Shown: positions 8,364 to 15,120 of the stretch, one piece after another
How the letters are laid out: each line of letters starts with the position of its first letter
Numbering within the stretch: the stretch's first letter is position 1
Source of the DNA: Actinobacteria bacterium Ga0077560
Lineage (GTDB): Bacteria; Actinomycetota; Thermoleophilia; Miltoncostaeales; Miltoncostaeaceae
NCBI GenBank assembly: GCA_001464275.1
Contig: LNFL01000185.1
Location: forward strand, 1 to 33,523
Length of the DNA: 33,523 nucleotides
Direction: 5' to 3'
Position numbers and translations under genes: made by a program
Notes under the pieces: model-generated
Told to the model about the DNA's origin: nothing
What the model saw: the letters and a program-made list of their open reading frames with translations, nothing else
Database searches by the model: none

Positions 8364-8721
8364 CGGACTTCCTTCCCTTGGCCAGCGGTCGTTCCGGGAC
8401 CGCTCCACGTCGGCGAGTTCATGGCGCAGGAGGCGACCATCAGTACCCTCGCGCACCACCGACCAGGACGGCACGGCAGCCCTTGCGGACGGCGAGGACC
8501 AAATGAGGGCGACCCATGGATGGGGAGCTGGGCTCAGTGGCAGCGCAGCCGTAAGGCGTGGTTCCTGGGGCCAACGCCCCCGGACGCGCCATGGGCAGCG
8601 CTTGCGCGAGTCGACCAGGCGATGAGAAGCCCCGAACCCCGACCACCCCGGACCACGCCGAGCCCGAACCACTTCCAACCCCGAACCGCGCCAAGCCCGA
8701 ACCCCGAAAACGAAACGGCAT
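8364..8721. other. Intergenic region between the FdrA-like gene and carbamate kinase
   Basis: This 358-nt gap between two minus-strand genes holds no convincing gene. On the minus strand its first part should carry the end of the carbamate kinase transcript and its last part the promoter of the FdrA-led operon, but I see no confident -35/-10 pair. A 5-bp GC stem (GGGGC at 8567-8571, GCCCC at 8576-8580, 4-nt loop) could be a weak terminator. The carbamate-kinase-proximal part contains the CCGAACC repeat cluster listed separately. The open frames across it have low-complexity translations with no family features. Confidence 0.5.
8631..8704. repeat. Cluster of imperfect CCCGAACC direct repeats
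   Basis: Four copies of the core CCGAACC occur at about 8632, 8664, 8681 and 8696, in a stretch almost free of TG dinucleotides and visibly different in composition from its flanks. Related GACCAC/CCGGACCACG units lie between them. It sits just downstream of the carbamate kinase stop. It could be a degenerate short repeat expansion, a protein-binding array or a transcript-stability element; nothing here decides. Confidence 0.6.
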
Positions 8722-9672
8722 CTACGCCGCCTCCGCCAAAGCCGACGGGCCTTCCGCGTCCGGGACGATCCAGGTTCCCGAGGTGCCGGCGATGGCGGCG
8801 GTGATCTGCTCCGGGGAGGTGATGATGGCCCGCCCGCCGGCCTCGGCGAACGCGGCGCCCGATTCCACCTTCGGGCCCATGGAGCCCGGGGGAAACTCCC
8901 CCTCGTCCAGGTGGCGCAGGGCCTGGGCGACCGTGAGGCGGGCGACCGACCGCTGCCAGCGGGTGCCGAAGTCCAGGGCCACGCGGTCCACGCCGGTGAC
9001 CATCAGGAGCGTGTCGCACCCGGCGGCCTCGGCGAGCACCAGGGAGGTGCGGTCCTTGTCGATGACCGCCTCCACGCCCACGGTGGAGCCGTTGGCCGCC
9101 ACGGGGACGCCACCGCCGCCGCCGGCGATGACCAGGGTGCCGCGGTCGGCGAGCATCCGGATGCGGTCGCACTCCAGGATCTCCAGCGGACGGGGGCTGG
9201 GCACCAGGCGCCGCCAGCCGCGGCCGCTGTCGGGGCCCACGGTCCAGCCGTCCGAGGAGGCGCGCTTGAGCGCCTCCGCCTCCCCGTAGTACGGGCCGAT
9301 GGGCTTCGCGGGGTTCGCGAACGCGGGGTCGTCGGTGTCCACGCGCACGCGGGTGATCACCGCGGCGGTGGGGACGTGGGGGGCGACCTCGGCGATCGCC
9401 TGCTGGAACAGGTAGCCCAGCATCCCCTGGGTCATGGCCACCAGGGCGTCCAGCGGCAGGGCCGGCACCTCGCGCATGGACGCGCGCTGCTGGATGGCGA
9501 GCGCCCCCACCTGCGGTCCGTTGCCGTGGGTCACGATCACCTCGTGCCCGGCGGCGTGCAGTTCGACGACCGCCGAGGCGACCGTGCGGGCGTTCTGGAG
9601 CTGCTCCTGCCAGGTGCCCCGCTGGCCCTCGCGGGCCAGCGCGTTGCCCCCGAGGGCGACGAGGATGCGCAT
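8722..9672 (-). CDS. arcC: Carbamate kinase
   Basis: The 316-residue product has the complete amino-acid-kinase fold signature of carbamate kinase: VALGGNAL at the N-terminus, HGNGPQVG, KPIGPYYGE, VPSPRPLEILE, the glycine-rich AGGGGGVPV and DKDRTSLVLA. It catalyses carbamoyl phosphate plus ADP to ATP plus carbamate, the energy-yielding last step of arginine, agmatine, creatinine or oxamate breakdown. No ornithine or putrescine carbamoyltransferase and no arginine deiminase is in the window, whereas AllF, AllG and AllH homologues flank it, as the corresponding carbamate kinase does in the E. coli allantoin locus. The ATG at 9672 was chosen because it begins the first beta strand (MRILVALGGNAL). 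The gene follows the XRE-cupin gene by 13 nt, so the two are probably co-transcribed. Confidence 0.95.
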   Translation of the reverse strand: MRILVALGGNALAREGQRGTWQEQLQNARTVASAVVELHAAGHEVIVTHGNGPQVGALAIQQRASMREVPALPLDALVAMTQGMLGYLFQQAIAEVAPHVPTAAVITRVRVDTDDPAFANPAKPIGPYYGEAEALKRASSDGWTVGPDSGRGWRRLVPSPRPLEILECDRIRMLADRGTLVIAGGGGGVPVAANGSTVGVEAVIDKDRTSLVLAEAAGCDTLLMVTGVDRVALDFGTRWQRSVARLTVAQALRHLDEGEFPPGSMGPKVESGAAFAEAGGRAIITSPEQITAAIAGTSGTWIVPDAEGPSALAEAA

Positions 9673-9685
9673 GCGGCCGGCCGGC

Positions 9686-10273
9686 CTACGACCCACGGAT
9701 GGCGAGCCAGATTGCCCGCGCCGGCACGTCGCCGGGGTTGGACCAGGCGTGGCGGCAGGTGGTCCGGAAGTGGATGGAGTCGCCCTCGACGAGGTCGTAG
9801 ACCTCGTCGTCGATGACGAAGGTCATCTCTCCCTCCAGCACCAGCACCAGCTCCTCGCCGGGATGCACCATGGGGTCCGGGCCGGAGTCGGCTCCCGGCT
9901 CCAGGGTCGCCTCGGCGCCCGCGACGAAGAACGGGCCGTACCGCCCCGAGATGTTGGCGAGCGACAGCCCGCGCTTGCTGGTGTACAGCGTCGCGCGCTG
10001 GTCGGCGCGCACCACGGTCACCGGCCGCAGCGGGTCGGACTCCTCGATGAAGTAGCTCACGGTCTTGCCGAGCGCGGCCGCGAGCTTCATGAGCGTCGCG
10101 ATCGTGGGCGTGATCCCGCCCTTCTCGATCTTGTGGACCGCGGCGGGCGACAGCCCCGCCCGTCCGGCGAGCTGCTGCAGTGACCAGCCCCGCTCGGCGC
10201 GGGCCTTGGCCAGCTTGCCGCCGATCTCGGAGACGGTCTCCTCGATGGCGGCGACGAAATTCGTTGTCCCCAT
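9686..10273 (-). CDS. XRE-family regulator with C-terminal cupin domain
   Basis: This 195-residue protein joins an N-terminal helix-turn-helix of the XRE type (LAKARAERGWSLQQLAGRAGLSPAAVHKIEKG, with each segment in the expected register, about residues 19-75) to a C-terminal cupin_2 barrel (from about residue 115; HPGEELVLVLEGEM, then DSIHFRTTCRHAWSN). Such regulators (PuuR-like) sense a small ligand in the cupin and often control nitrogen-compound catabolism. It is divergent from the Sll0783-like operon and upstream of carbamate kinase. The ATG at 10273 follows a strong GGAGGT. The intergenic region has two copies of the palindrome TGCA-S-TGCA, one overlapping its own promoter, suggesting autoregulation and control of both arms of the island. 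Confidence 0.9.
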   Translation of the reverse strand: MGTTNFVAAIEETVSEIGGKLAKARAERGWSLQQLAGRAGLSPAAVHKIEKGGITPTIATLMKLAAALGKTVSYFIEESDPLRPVTVVRADQRATLYTSKRGLSLANISGRYGPFFVAGAEATLEPGADSGPDPMVHPGEELVLVLEGEMTFVIDDEVYDLVEGDSIHFRTTCRHAWSNPGDVPARAIWLAIRGS

Positions 10274-10293
10274 GCGTCTACCTCCGGAAACGG

Positions 10294-10322
10294 AGTGTGC
10301 ACTGCATGACACGCCCTGGCAA
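10294..10322 (-). promoter_or_regulatory. Putative promoter of the XRE-cupin/carbamate kinase unit
   Basis: On the minus strand TTGCCA (10322-10317) is followed after 17 nt by CACACT (10299-10294), and the gene's GGAGGT ribosome site and ATG lie about 20 nt downstream. The first TGCACTGCA palindrome (10298-10306) overlaps the -10 element, which fits repression by the regulator. This is a visual prediction. Confidence 0.45.
10298..10306. promoter_or_regulatory. Putative operator, copy 1 (TGCACTGCA)
   Basis: TGCACTGCA followed by TGA is a palindrome with a central base; its reverse complement is exactly the core of copy 2. It overlaps the predicted -10 element of the XRE-cupin gene. Confidence 0.5.
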
Positions 10323-10391
10323 CCGACGAATGGACGGGACACGCCGCCCCCGCGGCCCTGGACGTTCCCGGAGCGTACCCGTGGCGTTTCC

Positions 10392-10400
10392 TGCAGTGCA
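10392..10400. promoter_or_regulatory. Putative operator, copy 2 (TGCAGTGCA)
   Basis: TGCAGTGCA followed by TGA has the same palindromic core as copy 1, 94 nt away start to start, so spaced by about nine helical turns. A looping or two-promoter repression arrangement by the adjacent XRE-cupin protein is possible. Confidence 0.5.
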
Positions 10401-10466
10401 TGAGGGGAGACCCCGGGTCGAATGCCCCGGAAGCGGCTTCATGATCGACATTGCGGCCGTGTGCGC

Positions 10467-10496
10467 TTGACGCCGCGCCACGCGCCCGAGTAGACC
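10467..10496 (+). promoter_or_regulatory. Putative promoter of the Sll0783-like operon
   Basis: TTGACG (10467-10472) is separated by 18 nt from TAGACC (10491-10496). It leads to a 5' untranslated region of about 70-75 nt that includes a small palindrome (GGTCGC-G-GCGACC, 10517-10529) and the GGGAGGT ribosome site at 10566-10572. The prediction rests on spacing and the good -35 match only. Confidence 0.4.
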
Positions 10497-10576
10497 TCCA
10501 TTCACGATCCGACACGGGTCGCGGCGACCGTCCGACCCCTACGAGTCGCCGACAACGCCCCTTCAGGGAGGTAGCG

Positions 10577-11068
10577 GTGGCGGTAAACGAGAACCTCGCC
10601 GCGGCAAAGGCCGCGGGGACCGAGCTCTTCAACACGGCGGAGAAGATCTTCCCCGACATCAAGGCTGAGCCCGGGGAGACTGCCTACACCTTCATGCACA
10701 CCGTCCCCTACGAGGGCTCGGTCGGCCTGGTGAACCTGCTCACCACGACCCGCGTGCTCCGCAAGGGATTCAAGGCGCACCTGGTCCTCTACGGACCCGG
10801 CGTGCTCATGGCCTCCGGCACCCGCGGCTTCCCGAAGGTGGGCGACGAGGCGTTCCCGGGTCACATGGCGATCAACCGCCAGATCCAGACCTTCATGGAC
10901 GAGGGCGGCACGGTCTACGCGTGTCGTTTCGCCTCGGGCGCGCTCTACGGCTTCCCGGAGGACCTGCTGATGGAGGGCGTCAAGCCGTTCCACCCGCTCG
11001 ACGTCCTCGACTGCGCCCTCACGGCGTGGCGGGAGCGGGCATTCCAGCTGAACACCTGGACCCTCTGA
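10577..11068 (+). CDS. MSMEG_0572/Sll0783 family nitrogen starvation response protein
   Basis: The 163-residue protein matches the family first noted as Sll0783 in Synechocystis (a nitrogen-starvation-induced protein needed for normal polyhydroxybutyrate accumulation) and MSMEG_0572 in mycobacteria. Recognisable stretches are YTFMHTVPYEGSVGLVNLLT, KAHLVLYGPGVLMASGTRGFP, GDEAFPGHMAINRQIQTF and GGTVYACRFASGALYG. The fold is probably DsrE-like, and the biochemical role is not known to me. The gene begins the Nit1C cluster of pseudomonads and cyanobacteria, where it precedes a nitrilase. Here it is followed instead by an unrecognised gene and an amidohydrolase. The GTG start at 10577 has a strong GGGAGGT 4-5 nt upstream. 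Confidence 0.9.
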   Translation: MAVNENLAAAKAAGTELFNTAEKIFPDIKAEPGETAYTFMHTVPYEGSVGLVNLLTTTRVLRKGFKAHLVLYGPGVLMASGTRGFPKVGDEAFPGHMAINRQIQTFMDEGGTVYACRFASGALYGFPEDLLMEGVKPFHPLDVLDCALTAWRERAFQLNTWTL

Positions 11069-11084
11069 GCGGGGTTCGCCACTG

Positions 11085-11708
11085 ATGCCCGTCGAGCGCG
11101 ACGAGGCCATCGCGACCTGGCGGCGCGCGGAGGCACGCGTGTACCCCGCCGTGATGGTCAACGCCGCGCTCTACGAGCAGTACCTCGTCATGGTGCGCGC
11201 CGTCGTCGATGAACTCGACGACGTGCGCACCGAGGACGATCTGGTGATCGCCTGGAAGGAGCGCCGCGGGATCGCGGCGGAGGTGATCTCAGCCAAGCAG
11301 CCGTCCATGGGCGTGCTTATGGACGCCGACGCGGTGCGCGACGCGGCCTTCTGCCAGCGCCACCGCGACATCACCCGCGAACGGGGCAAGGACATCGCCC
11401 GCGAGCGGCTCGAGCAGGCCCGCCGTGACCAGGCCGAGTGGGTCGTCCTCTTCGAGGACGTCACGCCCTTCGGCTCGCACAGGCTCGAGATGCACGTGCG
11501 CACGGGCCGCGCGATCCACGCCTCCAGCAAGGTCGATCTGGACAAGCCGACCCCCGAGTACTCCCTCGAGGTGGTCCAGCTGGACCCTGACAACGGCGCG
11601 TGGCTCCTCGACCGGCCCCCTCTCATGACGAGCCAGCGGTACGCCACCGAACAGGAGTGGCAGGTGCGTATCGACCAGGCCCGCACCACTTTCGGGAGAC
11701 TGACGTGA
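11085..11708 (+). CDS. Unrecognised 207-residue protein of the Nit1C-like operon
   Basis: I do not recognise this family. The product is soluble, with a mostly helical and charged N-terminal two thirds (an Arg/Glu-rich stretch DITRERGKDIARERLEQARRD is typical), then a beta-rich C-terminal part (EWVVLFEDVTPFGSHRLEMH, then TPEYSLEVVQL) that could be a small domain binding a ligand or partner. A single Cys lies in the middle (FCQRH). It begins 16 nt after the Sll0783-like gene and its stop overlaps the GTG start of the amidohydrolase (GTGA), so the two proteins are probably made in equal amounts and may form a complex. It occupies, with the amidohydrolase, the place of the nitrilase in known Nit1C clusters. 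Codon use and base composition are like its neighbours. Confidence 0.85.
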   Translation: MPVERDEAIATWRRAEARVYPAVMVNAALYEQYLVMVRAVVDELDDVRTEDDLVIAWKERRGIAAEVISAKQPSMGVLMDADAVRDAAFCQRHRDITRERGKDIARERLEQARRDQAEWVVLFEDVTPFGSHRLEMHVRTGRAIHASSKVDLDKPTPEYSLEVVQLDPDNGAWLLDRPPLMTSQRYATEQEWQVRIDQARTTFGRLT

Positions 11709-12565
11709 CGACGCACCCCAAGAAGATCATCGACGCGCACTGCCACATCGGTGAGATCCCGCCGTGGAAGTTCTACGACCTCGAGCACCCCGTGAAGCCG
11801 ACGGTCTACGACTACCGGAACGTCGACGAGTTCATCAAGAACCACATGGACCGCTTCAAGGTGGAGCGGGCCATGGTGATGTCGAACTACGGCGTGCCCA
11901 TCCACGAGCTCTCGTTCGACCTGAACGAGGTGGTCATGGACGCCACCGCCAAGAGCGACCGCATCCTGGGCGCCCTGTGGGTGTCGTTCCTGCCGCGCAA
12001 CGCGGAGCTCACCCGGAAGGCGCTGTCCTACGCCGGCGAGAAGGGCATGGTGGCGCTGAAGACCACCTTCCTGCTCGGCGGCAACCCGGACCCCAACACG
12101 TGGGACGAGGAGACCAAGGCCCTCGCCGACGAGTGCTTCGACGTCGCCGAGAAGCACGACCTGATCTTCCACTTCCACACCAGCCCCGGCGGCAGCTCGG
12201 ACATCAACAACTTCATCCCGATGGTCGAGCAGTACGGCAAGCGCGTGAAGATCTACCTCGTCCACTTCGGCGGCGGCGTGTCCGGCCACATCAAGCTGGT
12301 CCCGAAGTTCCTCAAGTGGGTGGAGGAGGGCTACAAGGTCTACACCGACACCTCCTGGGCGGTCGGCTTCGGCGCCAGGTGGCTGCTCACCGAGATCGAG
12401 CGCACCGGCATCGGCGGCGACCGGGTGTTCTTCGGCTCCGACGAGCCCTGGTCGGACTTCGACAGCGAGTACTGGAAGCTCAACGGGATCCGCGACATCT
12501 CCCAGGAGCTCAAGGACCGCGTGTTCTGGCGCAACTACGAAGAGCTGTTCGAGGGTAAGGGCTAG
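11705..12565 (+). CDS. Amidohydrolase (Amidohydro_2 superfamily, TIM-barrel metal-dependent hydrolase)
   Basis: This 286-residue protein has the metal-binding motifs of amidohydrolase_2 enzymes: the N-terminal HxH in IDAHCHIG (H12, H14), a strand-5 histidine in LIFHFHTSPGG, a strand-6 histidine in IYLVHFGGG and the catalytic aspartate in VFFGSDEPWSDFD. Family members hydrolyse amides or decarboxylate aromatic and vinylogous acids using one metal ion. The GTG start at 11705 overlaps the preceding stop. The gene lies four bases ahead of the radical SAM gene and takes the operon position held by nitrilase in Nit1C clusters, suggesting that the island acts on an amide, ureide or decarboxylatable product instead of a nitrile. 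The substrate is unknown. It has more Lys and Asn than its neighbours but the same GC-rich third positions. Confidence 0.9.
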   Translation: MTTHPKKIIDAHCHIGEIPPWKFYDLEHPVKPTVYDYRNVDEFIKNHMDRFKVERAMVMSNYGVPIHELSFDLNEVVMDATAKSDRILGALWVSFLPRNAELTRKALSYAGEKGMVALKTTFLLGGNPDPNTWDEETKALADECFDVAEKHDLIFHFHTSPGGSSDINNFIPMVEQYGKRVKIYLVHFGGGVSGHIKLVPKFLKWVEEGYKVYTDTSWAVGFGARWLLTEIERTGIGGDRVFFGSDEPWSDFDSEYWKLNGIRDISQELKDRVFWRNYEELFEGKG

Positions 12566-12569
12566 CCCC

Positions 12570-13721
12570 ATGACCACCCTCGCCCTCGACGACCGGCGGC
12601 TGCTGGTCGAGCTGCAGTCACTGGGGGTGCGCGTCGATGACGCGCGCTCAACCCCCGAGGAGATCCAGGGCCGGCGCGGAGGCGCCGGCCCCTCGGATCT
12701 CGGGTTCATGTGGGTGCGCGGCCTCCCCATCACCGTGCCCATGCACGGCGAGGTTGCCTCGCGGTCGCCGTACACGCTGCGCATCACCGACGCCGGCGGC
12801 GAGCTGTGGTGCGGTGACGACCTGGTGGGCCCGGCGGTGCTGCCGCCGCGGCCGAAGATCTACGACATGGTCACCAAGGACGGCATCCCCTACTGGAAGA
12901 TCGCCCTCCTGCACCTGGACTCCATCGCGTCCACGGTGGTGCAGAAGTGCATCTACTGGGGCACCCACGAGCAGTGCCACTTCTGCGGCATCGAGCTCAC
13001 CCGCGGGGAGCGCACCATCCCGGTGAAGACTCCGGAGCAGCTCGCCGAGGTGGCCGCCGCGGCCAAGGAGCACGACGGCGCGGTGGACGTGACCCTCACC
13101 ACCGGATCGGTGAACCGCACGGACCGCGGCGCCCTGTACATCAGCAAGTGCGCGTCGGCCATCAAGGACGCCTGCGGCCTGCCGGTGCAGGTGCAGTTCG
13201 AGCCGCCGGACGACCTGTCGGTGCTCGACGAGGTGCACCGGGCCGGCGTGGACGCGGTGGGCATCCACCTGGAGACCTTCGACCCGGAGGTCCTCGCGCG
13301 GATCGCCCCGGGCAAGGCGGCCCTCGGGATGGAGGGCTACTTCCGCACGTGGGAGCGGGCCGTGGAGGTGTTCGGCCGCGGCAGCGTGACCACCTACGTC
13401 ATCCTCGGCATGGGCGAGCGGCCCGAACTGATCGAGGAGGGCTGCCGCCGCGCCATCGAGATGGGCGTGTACCCCTTCGTGGTGCCGCTCAAGCCGGTGG
13501 TGGGAACGCTGCTGGAGGACGCCACCCCGCCGGATCCCGACTACGTGGCGTCGATCTACAAGAGCGTGTCGGCGATGCTCGCCGATCACGGGATGGACCA
13601 CATGGACGCCAAGGCCGGGTGCGCGCGTTGCCAGGCGTGTTCCGGGCTGTCGGCGTGGGAGCGGCTGTTCCGGAAGGAGCAGGTGCGTGAGATCGCCCGG
13701 CAGCTCGACGACAACCGGTAG
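12570..13721 (+). CDS. Radical SAM protein, MSMEG_0568 family
   Basis: The 383-residue product is a radical SAM enzyme of the biotin-synthase-like MSMEG_0568 family found in Nit1C clusters. The 4Fe-4S cysteines are C127, C136 and C139 (Cx8Cx2C in KCIYWGTHEQCHFCGIE), unlike the common Cx3Cx2C. The SAM-binding region follows as VDVTLTTGSVNRTDRG, with later barrel strands in VQVQFEPPDDL, AVGIHLETFDPEV and VTTYVILGMGE. A second cysteine group, C351, C354 and C357 (CARCQAC), near the C-terminus probably holds an auxiliary cluster. The conserved N-terminal region (GFMWVRGLPITVPMHG) is characteristic of this family. The chemistry is not established. Its 3' end overlaps the GNAT gene, and it follows the amidohydrolase by 4 nt. 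Confidence 0.93.
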   Translation: MTTLALDDRRLLVELQSLGVRVDDARSTPEEIQGRRGGAGPSDLGFMWVRGLPITVPMHGEVASRSPYTLRITDAGGELWCGDDLVGPAVLPPRPKIYDMVTKDGIPYWKIALLHLDSIASTVVQKCIYWGTHEQCHFCGIELTRGERTIPVKTPEQLAEVAAAAKEHDGAVDVTLTTGSVNRTDRGALYISKCASAIKDACGLPVQVQFEPPDDLSVLDEVHRAGVDAVGIHLETFDPEVLARIAPGKAALGMEGYFRTWERAVEVFGRGSVTTYVILGMGERPELIEEGCRRAIEMGVYPFVVPLKPVVGTLLEDATPPDPDYVASIYKSVSAMLADHGMDHMDAKAGCARCQACSGLSAWERLFRKEQVREIARQLDDNR

Positions 13722-14172
13722 GGCCACCGTCCGGCTGGCCGTGTCCCACTGGGACATGGACGGGCACTTCGCGGTGCGCCGGACGGTGTTCGTGGAGGAG
13801 CAGGCGATCTTCTCCGGCTCGGACGTCGACGACCGCGACTTCGAGCCGGGGACGCTCCATGCCGTCGCCACCACCGGGGACCTGGTGGTGGGGGCGGTGC
13901 GCCTCTACCCCACCGACGACGCGGGGAACTGGCGCGGGGACCGGCTGGCGGCGCTGGCCGACCACCGCACCCGCGGCACGCTCGGCGCCCGGCTGGTGCG
14001 CTTCGCGGTCGCCACGGCCGGCCGGCACGGCGGCACGCGCATGGACGCGCTCATCCAGATGCCGAACGTGCGCTTCTTCTCGGCGCTGGGCTGGGAGCCG
14101 TGCGGCGAGCTCGCGGTGTACCACGGCGTTCCGCACCAGCCCATGGACATCCCGCTCAGCCCAGGCCCGTGA
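13687..14172 (+). CDS. GNAT-family N-acetyltransferase, MSMEG_0567 family
   Basis: This 161-residue protein has a GNAT fold: VRRTVFVEEQAIFSGSDVDD at the N-terminus, VVGAVRLYP as the central strand, a degenerate acetyl-CoA pyrophosphate loop around HRTRGTLGARLVRFAV and a C-terminal NVRFFSALGWEPCGELAVYHG. The FVEEQ...F.GSD pattern is what I associate with the MSMEG_0567 proteins of Nit1C-like clusters. The GTG at 13687 overlaps the radical SAM gene by 35 nt and is preferred to GTG 13741, because the first strand (TVRLAVSHW) would otherwise be lost. It converges with the AIR-synthase-like gene with a 17-nt overlap of coding ends. The acyl acceptor is unknown. Confidence 0.85.
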   Translation: MRSPGSSTTTGRATVRLAVSHWDMDGHFAVRRTVFVEEQAIFSGSDVDDRDFEPGTLHAVATTGDLVVGAVRLYPTDDAGNWRGDRLAALADHRTRGTLGARLVRFAVATAGRHGGTRMDALIQMPNVRFFSALGWEPCGELAVYHGVPHQPMDIPLSPGP

Positions 14173-15085
14173 GGGGCTCCGCCCCGAGGTCCCAGACGTC
14201 GGCGACCGACCCGCCGGCGGCGAGCCGCAGCGTGCGCCCCGCGTCGAAGGTGCCGCACGGCGCGCACACCAGCCCGCGCGGCGCGAACAGCGCGCAGGCC
14301 GCCTCCACCGATTCCGGCCGGGCGGCGAACACGAACCCGAAGCTCGGGAACGTCCCGAGCCACCGCTCCAGCGCGACCCCCTCCGGCCGCGGCAGGCGGT
14401 CCAGGTCGAGCGTCGCCCCGCAGGCGGCCAGCTCGATCATCTGCAGCAGCGACCCCGCGACCCCCGGCATCGACACGTCCCGCGCGGCGTGGACCAGCCC
14501 GGCCTCCGCGGCCGCCACGATGGCCTCGCCGTCGGTGCGCAGCAGCTCCGGGTCCCGGGTGCGCAGCGACGAGAAGTACGGCCCGGCGGCGCGGTACTCG
14601 CCCTCCAGGCAGAACGCCGCCAGCAGCACGTCCCCGGGCCGCGCGGCCGACGCGCGCAGCGGCGCGCGGGTGGTGCCGGTGATGGCGGCCGACACCGCCG
14701 GGGCGCCGCCGATCGTGAGGTGCCCGCCCACCGCCGGCACCCCGAACAGCGCCGATGCCCAGGCGATGCCGTCCAGCACCCGCCCCGCGTGCTCGCGGTC
14801 GGGGCTCACCACCGTGTCGAGCAGCGCCAGCGGCCGGCCACCCATCGCCCGCACGTCGGCGACGTTGGTGGCCACGCACGCCGCGCCGGCGCCGAACGGG
14901 TCCAGCTCGCAGAACCGCGGGGCGATCGCCTCCGCGCAGAGCACCAGCCAGCCGTCGCCGTGGGGTACCAGCGCCGCGTCGTCCCCGTCGGCGTCGCCCA
15001 GCCGGGCGACCGCGGCGAGCTCGCGCTTGTCGTGCAGGGCCGGGGCGTCGCGCACGAGCGCGGCGAGGTCGTCGAGGTGTGTCAT
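14156..15085 (-). CDS. AIR-synthase-related (PurM/ThiL/SelD-like) protein, Sll0787 family
   Basis: The 309-residue protein has the two-domain PurM/ThiL/HypE/SelD fold that binds and phosphorylates small substrates with ATP. Visible features are GDADGDDAALVPHGDGWLV at the N-terminus, the VATNVADVRAMGGRPLALLD stretch (equivalent to the dinucleotide-binding D-x-A-AMGA segment of AIR synthases), GHLTIGGAPAVSAAITGTTR and the C-terminal-domain loop DVSMPGVAGSLLQMIE. Sll0787 and MSMEG relatives are members of the Nit1C cluster, usually on the same strand as the radical SAM and GNAT genes. Here the gene is inverted, tail-to-tail with the GNAT gene and divergent from the AllG-like gene with only 35 nt between starts. 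The ATG at 15085 is preferred to further upstream starts, which would run into that divergent gene. Confidence 0.88.
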   Translation of the reverse strand: MTHLDDLAALVRDAPALHDKRELAAVARLGDADGDDAALVPHGDGWLVLCAEAIAPRFCELDPFGAGAACVATNVADVRAMGGRPLALLDTVVSPDREHAGRVLDGIAWASALFGVPAVGGHLTIGGAPAVSAAITGTTRAPLRASAARPGDVLLAAFCLEGEYRAAGPYFSSLRTRDPELLRTDGEAIVAAAEAGLVHAARDVSMPGVAGSLLQMIELAACGATLDLDRLPRPEGVALERWLGTFPSFGFVFAARPESVEAACALFAPRGLVCAPCGTFDAGRTLRLAAGGSVADVWDLGAEPLTGLG

Positions 15086-15120
15086 GCCGGCACATACAAC
15101 CATCGGATGCGGGAGCGTGG

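Noticed and set aside
8567-8580. 5-bp GC stem as carbamate kinase terminator
   Set aside because: Too short and without U-tract; kept only as a remark in the intergenic entry.
8440-8721. 93-residue minus-strand frame in the gap after carbamate kinase
   Set aside because: The product is a Gly/Arg/Pro-rich low-complexity translation of the CCGAACC repeat region with no ribosome site or motif.
10517-10529. GGTCGC-G-GCGACC as a riboswitch or attenuator
   Set aside because: A lone 6-bp palindrome in a 70-nt leader has no known riboswitch architecture; mentioned only in the promoter entry.
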